Origin: Acestrorhynchus altus
Taxonomy: Eukaryota; Chordata; Actinopteri; Characiformes; Acestrorhynchidae
Assembly: GCA_034509495.1 (NCBI GenBank)
Contig: CM067522.1
Location: 3,591,256-3,655,255, forward strand
Direction of reading: 5' to 3'
DNA length: 64,000 bases
A program made the position numbers and the translations under genes. Shown here piece by piece: positions 62,546 to 64,000 of this stretch (its first letter is position 1; every line of letters starts with the position of its first letter). The notes below the pieces were generated by a model, which was not told where the DNA came from, made no database searches, and saw only the letters and a program-made list of their open reading frames with translations.

Positions 62546-63470
62546 CGTGACATCCCAGAGAGTGAGAATATATCTGCCAACTTAATAAGATCAGCAACCC
62601 TTTGACTGTTTGCCACTGCTGGTCCACCATCAGACCACCTAGACAAGTTCGTAATGTTCTCACACAGTTTATTGTCAAAAATAAAAAAACGTAAAATCTA
62701 AGATATATAATTAAAATATTACAAACATCTGTGAATACTAATAAAGTCTGATATCGAATTCTTTAGATGAAACTGGAAATGATTTACTGAACGACTGACT
62801 GTTGGCTACCAACCTGCTTTGGCACTGCTGTGGAATTAGGATGCTGGATCCCAGCCTTTTAAACGTGTGCCCAATGACCTAACATCAAGAGAATTAAAGC
62901 CAGCACCATCCTGAGGACGTTGTTCTAAGAATCTTTGGCAAGTGTAAAGTCACATGCTTTAAAACGAACACACAACCAGCTACCAGACTGTGCTTTTACT
63001 TCACTTTCCATACTTGTCACTGGTGTTGTCCTTTGCCCACTGGCAGGCTGCTCAGGAAATGCTGAGCAAAATGTCAGTGGACCATCAGTGGGCCAACGTT
63101 GGGCCACTATGCTCTTGGCATCAAAGATGGTAAAGTCAATGTAAGGGTGAGAGTGTTTTTCTAAAGTTAAGATTTGCAACCATCATCAATATTCCATATG
63201 AAACTCGGAAGATGGGTGTAGAGTCACTGGTGGGTTTGGATCGTTCAGCTCGTGCAAAACTAAAGAACATATCTTGGGCAGACAGTTCACGCTCAAGACA
63301 ATGAAGTCAAAGTTCCTTTAAACAGACCTAATCCTGCTCGTAACCTTAAATCCATGTTCCTAAACAGTAGTAGGTTTCCCAATCCCTAACAGCAGGCCAA
63401 GCTTCAAATGTCCCTCTGCAGAAGACGTGACCCTGGCCCTCGGACGTAAAACATCAAACGCCTCCCTCTG
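62545..63470. other. Intron, repeat scrap only
   Basis: Unique sequence apart from the inverted-repeat partner at about 63,045-63,115. No exon was recognised. Confidence 0.4.
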
Positions 63471-63474
63471 CCAA

Positions 63475-63792
63475 TCACAGAACCCCCCCCCCCTTTTCTG
63501 CCCAAACCTCGGACAGTTCCGCCGCTTTTTCCAGCACAGCTTTAGTCACATCAAAGCGCAGCAATAACCCCAGTTTCCTGCAGGACAGTAAGAAGTCACC
63601 TGGGTATTCGGGCGGATAAGCAGAACTTGGCTCAAGTGCCTCATTACTGACCAAAGAGCGGATGGCCGCGAGTTCCACTGCAGCAGGCAAGTGTGCCCAC
63701 AAAAACAGACTTGAAAGCAGGGTTGGATTAAACTGAGGGATTTGAGGGTTTCTGATGGGTGTTTGAACGACTGGTCTGACCCCACGGACCAC
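63475..63792 (-). other. Unrecognised 105-codon open frame
   Basis: The minus frame reads LPAAVELAAIRSLVSNEALE, PPEYPGDFLLSCRKLGLLLR and FDVTKAVLEKAAELSEVWAE before a C-run. The composition looks protein-like, but I do not recognise it and it does not match the missing part of cemip2. It could be an exon of another gene, a transposon fragment, or chance. Confidence 0.2.
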
Positions 63793-64000
63793 ATTCGGGG
63801 TCAGGTTCCCATAATCAGGGTCAGATGTTAAAGGGAGTCGGCATGTCTGTCCTTCAAACAGTGGCCACTAAAGTGTCTTCTGGGTCAACCAGGGTAAACA
63901 ATACCATGAGCAGCTTTAATACAATCTTTCAATCATTATAATGCAGCCCAGACAGACAGGCCGTAATGAGCCTGTGCCAGTGCTACAGACGACCGAATGA

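Noticed and set aside
59143..64000. Further 5' exons of cemip2
   Set aside because: I looked for the segment preceding QAWALV on the minus strand and found no frame with matching residues and a correct donor phase.
1..64000. Endogenous retrovirus or LTR element
   Set aside because: No paired LTRs, gag, pol or env motifs were recognised; the reverse-transcriptase relics are of LINE type.

Overview
The window is teleost nuclear DNA. It has intron-split genes with GT-AG boundaries, long dinucleotide microsatellites, and a dense population of Tc1/mariner, LINE, SINE and MITE relics of types familiar from fish genomes. Several repeats (a fold-back element, a tRNA-derived SINE with an A-tail, a 'TACCGTATTTTC' MITE) resemble ones common in ostariophysan fishes such as characins and catfishes. 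That placement is an inference. No bacterial or phage feature, CRISPR array, rRNA or functional tRNA gene was found.

The one gene I can identify firmly is the 3' two-thirds of cemip2 (tmem2). It lies on the minus strand from about 59.14 kb down to a TGA stop at 33,223-33,225. Twenty exons (3,118 bp) join without a frame break into 1,038 codons plus a stop. They cover the end of the first GG-type lectin domain, the large beta-helix region and the second, C-terminal GG domain. The N-terminal part (cytoplasmic tail, membrane anchor, G8 domain, start of the first GG domain) and the promoter lie beyond the right edge. The product is known in vertebrates as a type II membrane protein that degrades extracellular hyaluronan.

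Layout: 1-31 kb is intergenic or intronic sequence of unknown ownership. It is rich in nested transposon remnants, with a few stretches of complex, repeat-free sequence that could be conserved non-coding elements and one low-confidence candidate exon near 4.65-4.87 kb. A very AT-rich block occupies 29.9-30.8 kb. From 31.0 to 33.2 kb lies sequence downstream of cemip2, including its unlocated 3' UTR. From 33.2 to 59.1 kb are the cemip2 exons, with introns holding microsatellites, MITEs and Tc1 and SINE relics. From 59.1 to 64 kb is the large intron upstream of the first exon visible here, with a fold-back element, a LINE 3' end and two unrecognised open frames.

I did not find a new multi-gene system. 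The observations most worth following up are: four cemip2 splice sites that abut long dinucleotide repeats, two of which use a (CT)n microsatellite as the polypyrimidine tract; a 42-bp minisatellite at two introns that looks derived from the terminus of a Tc1-like element also present in this gene; a tandem array of tRNA-B-box-like modules; fold-back elements; and nested transposon insertions.
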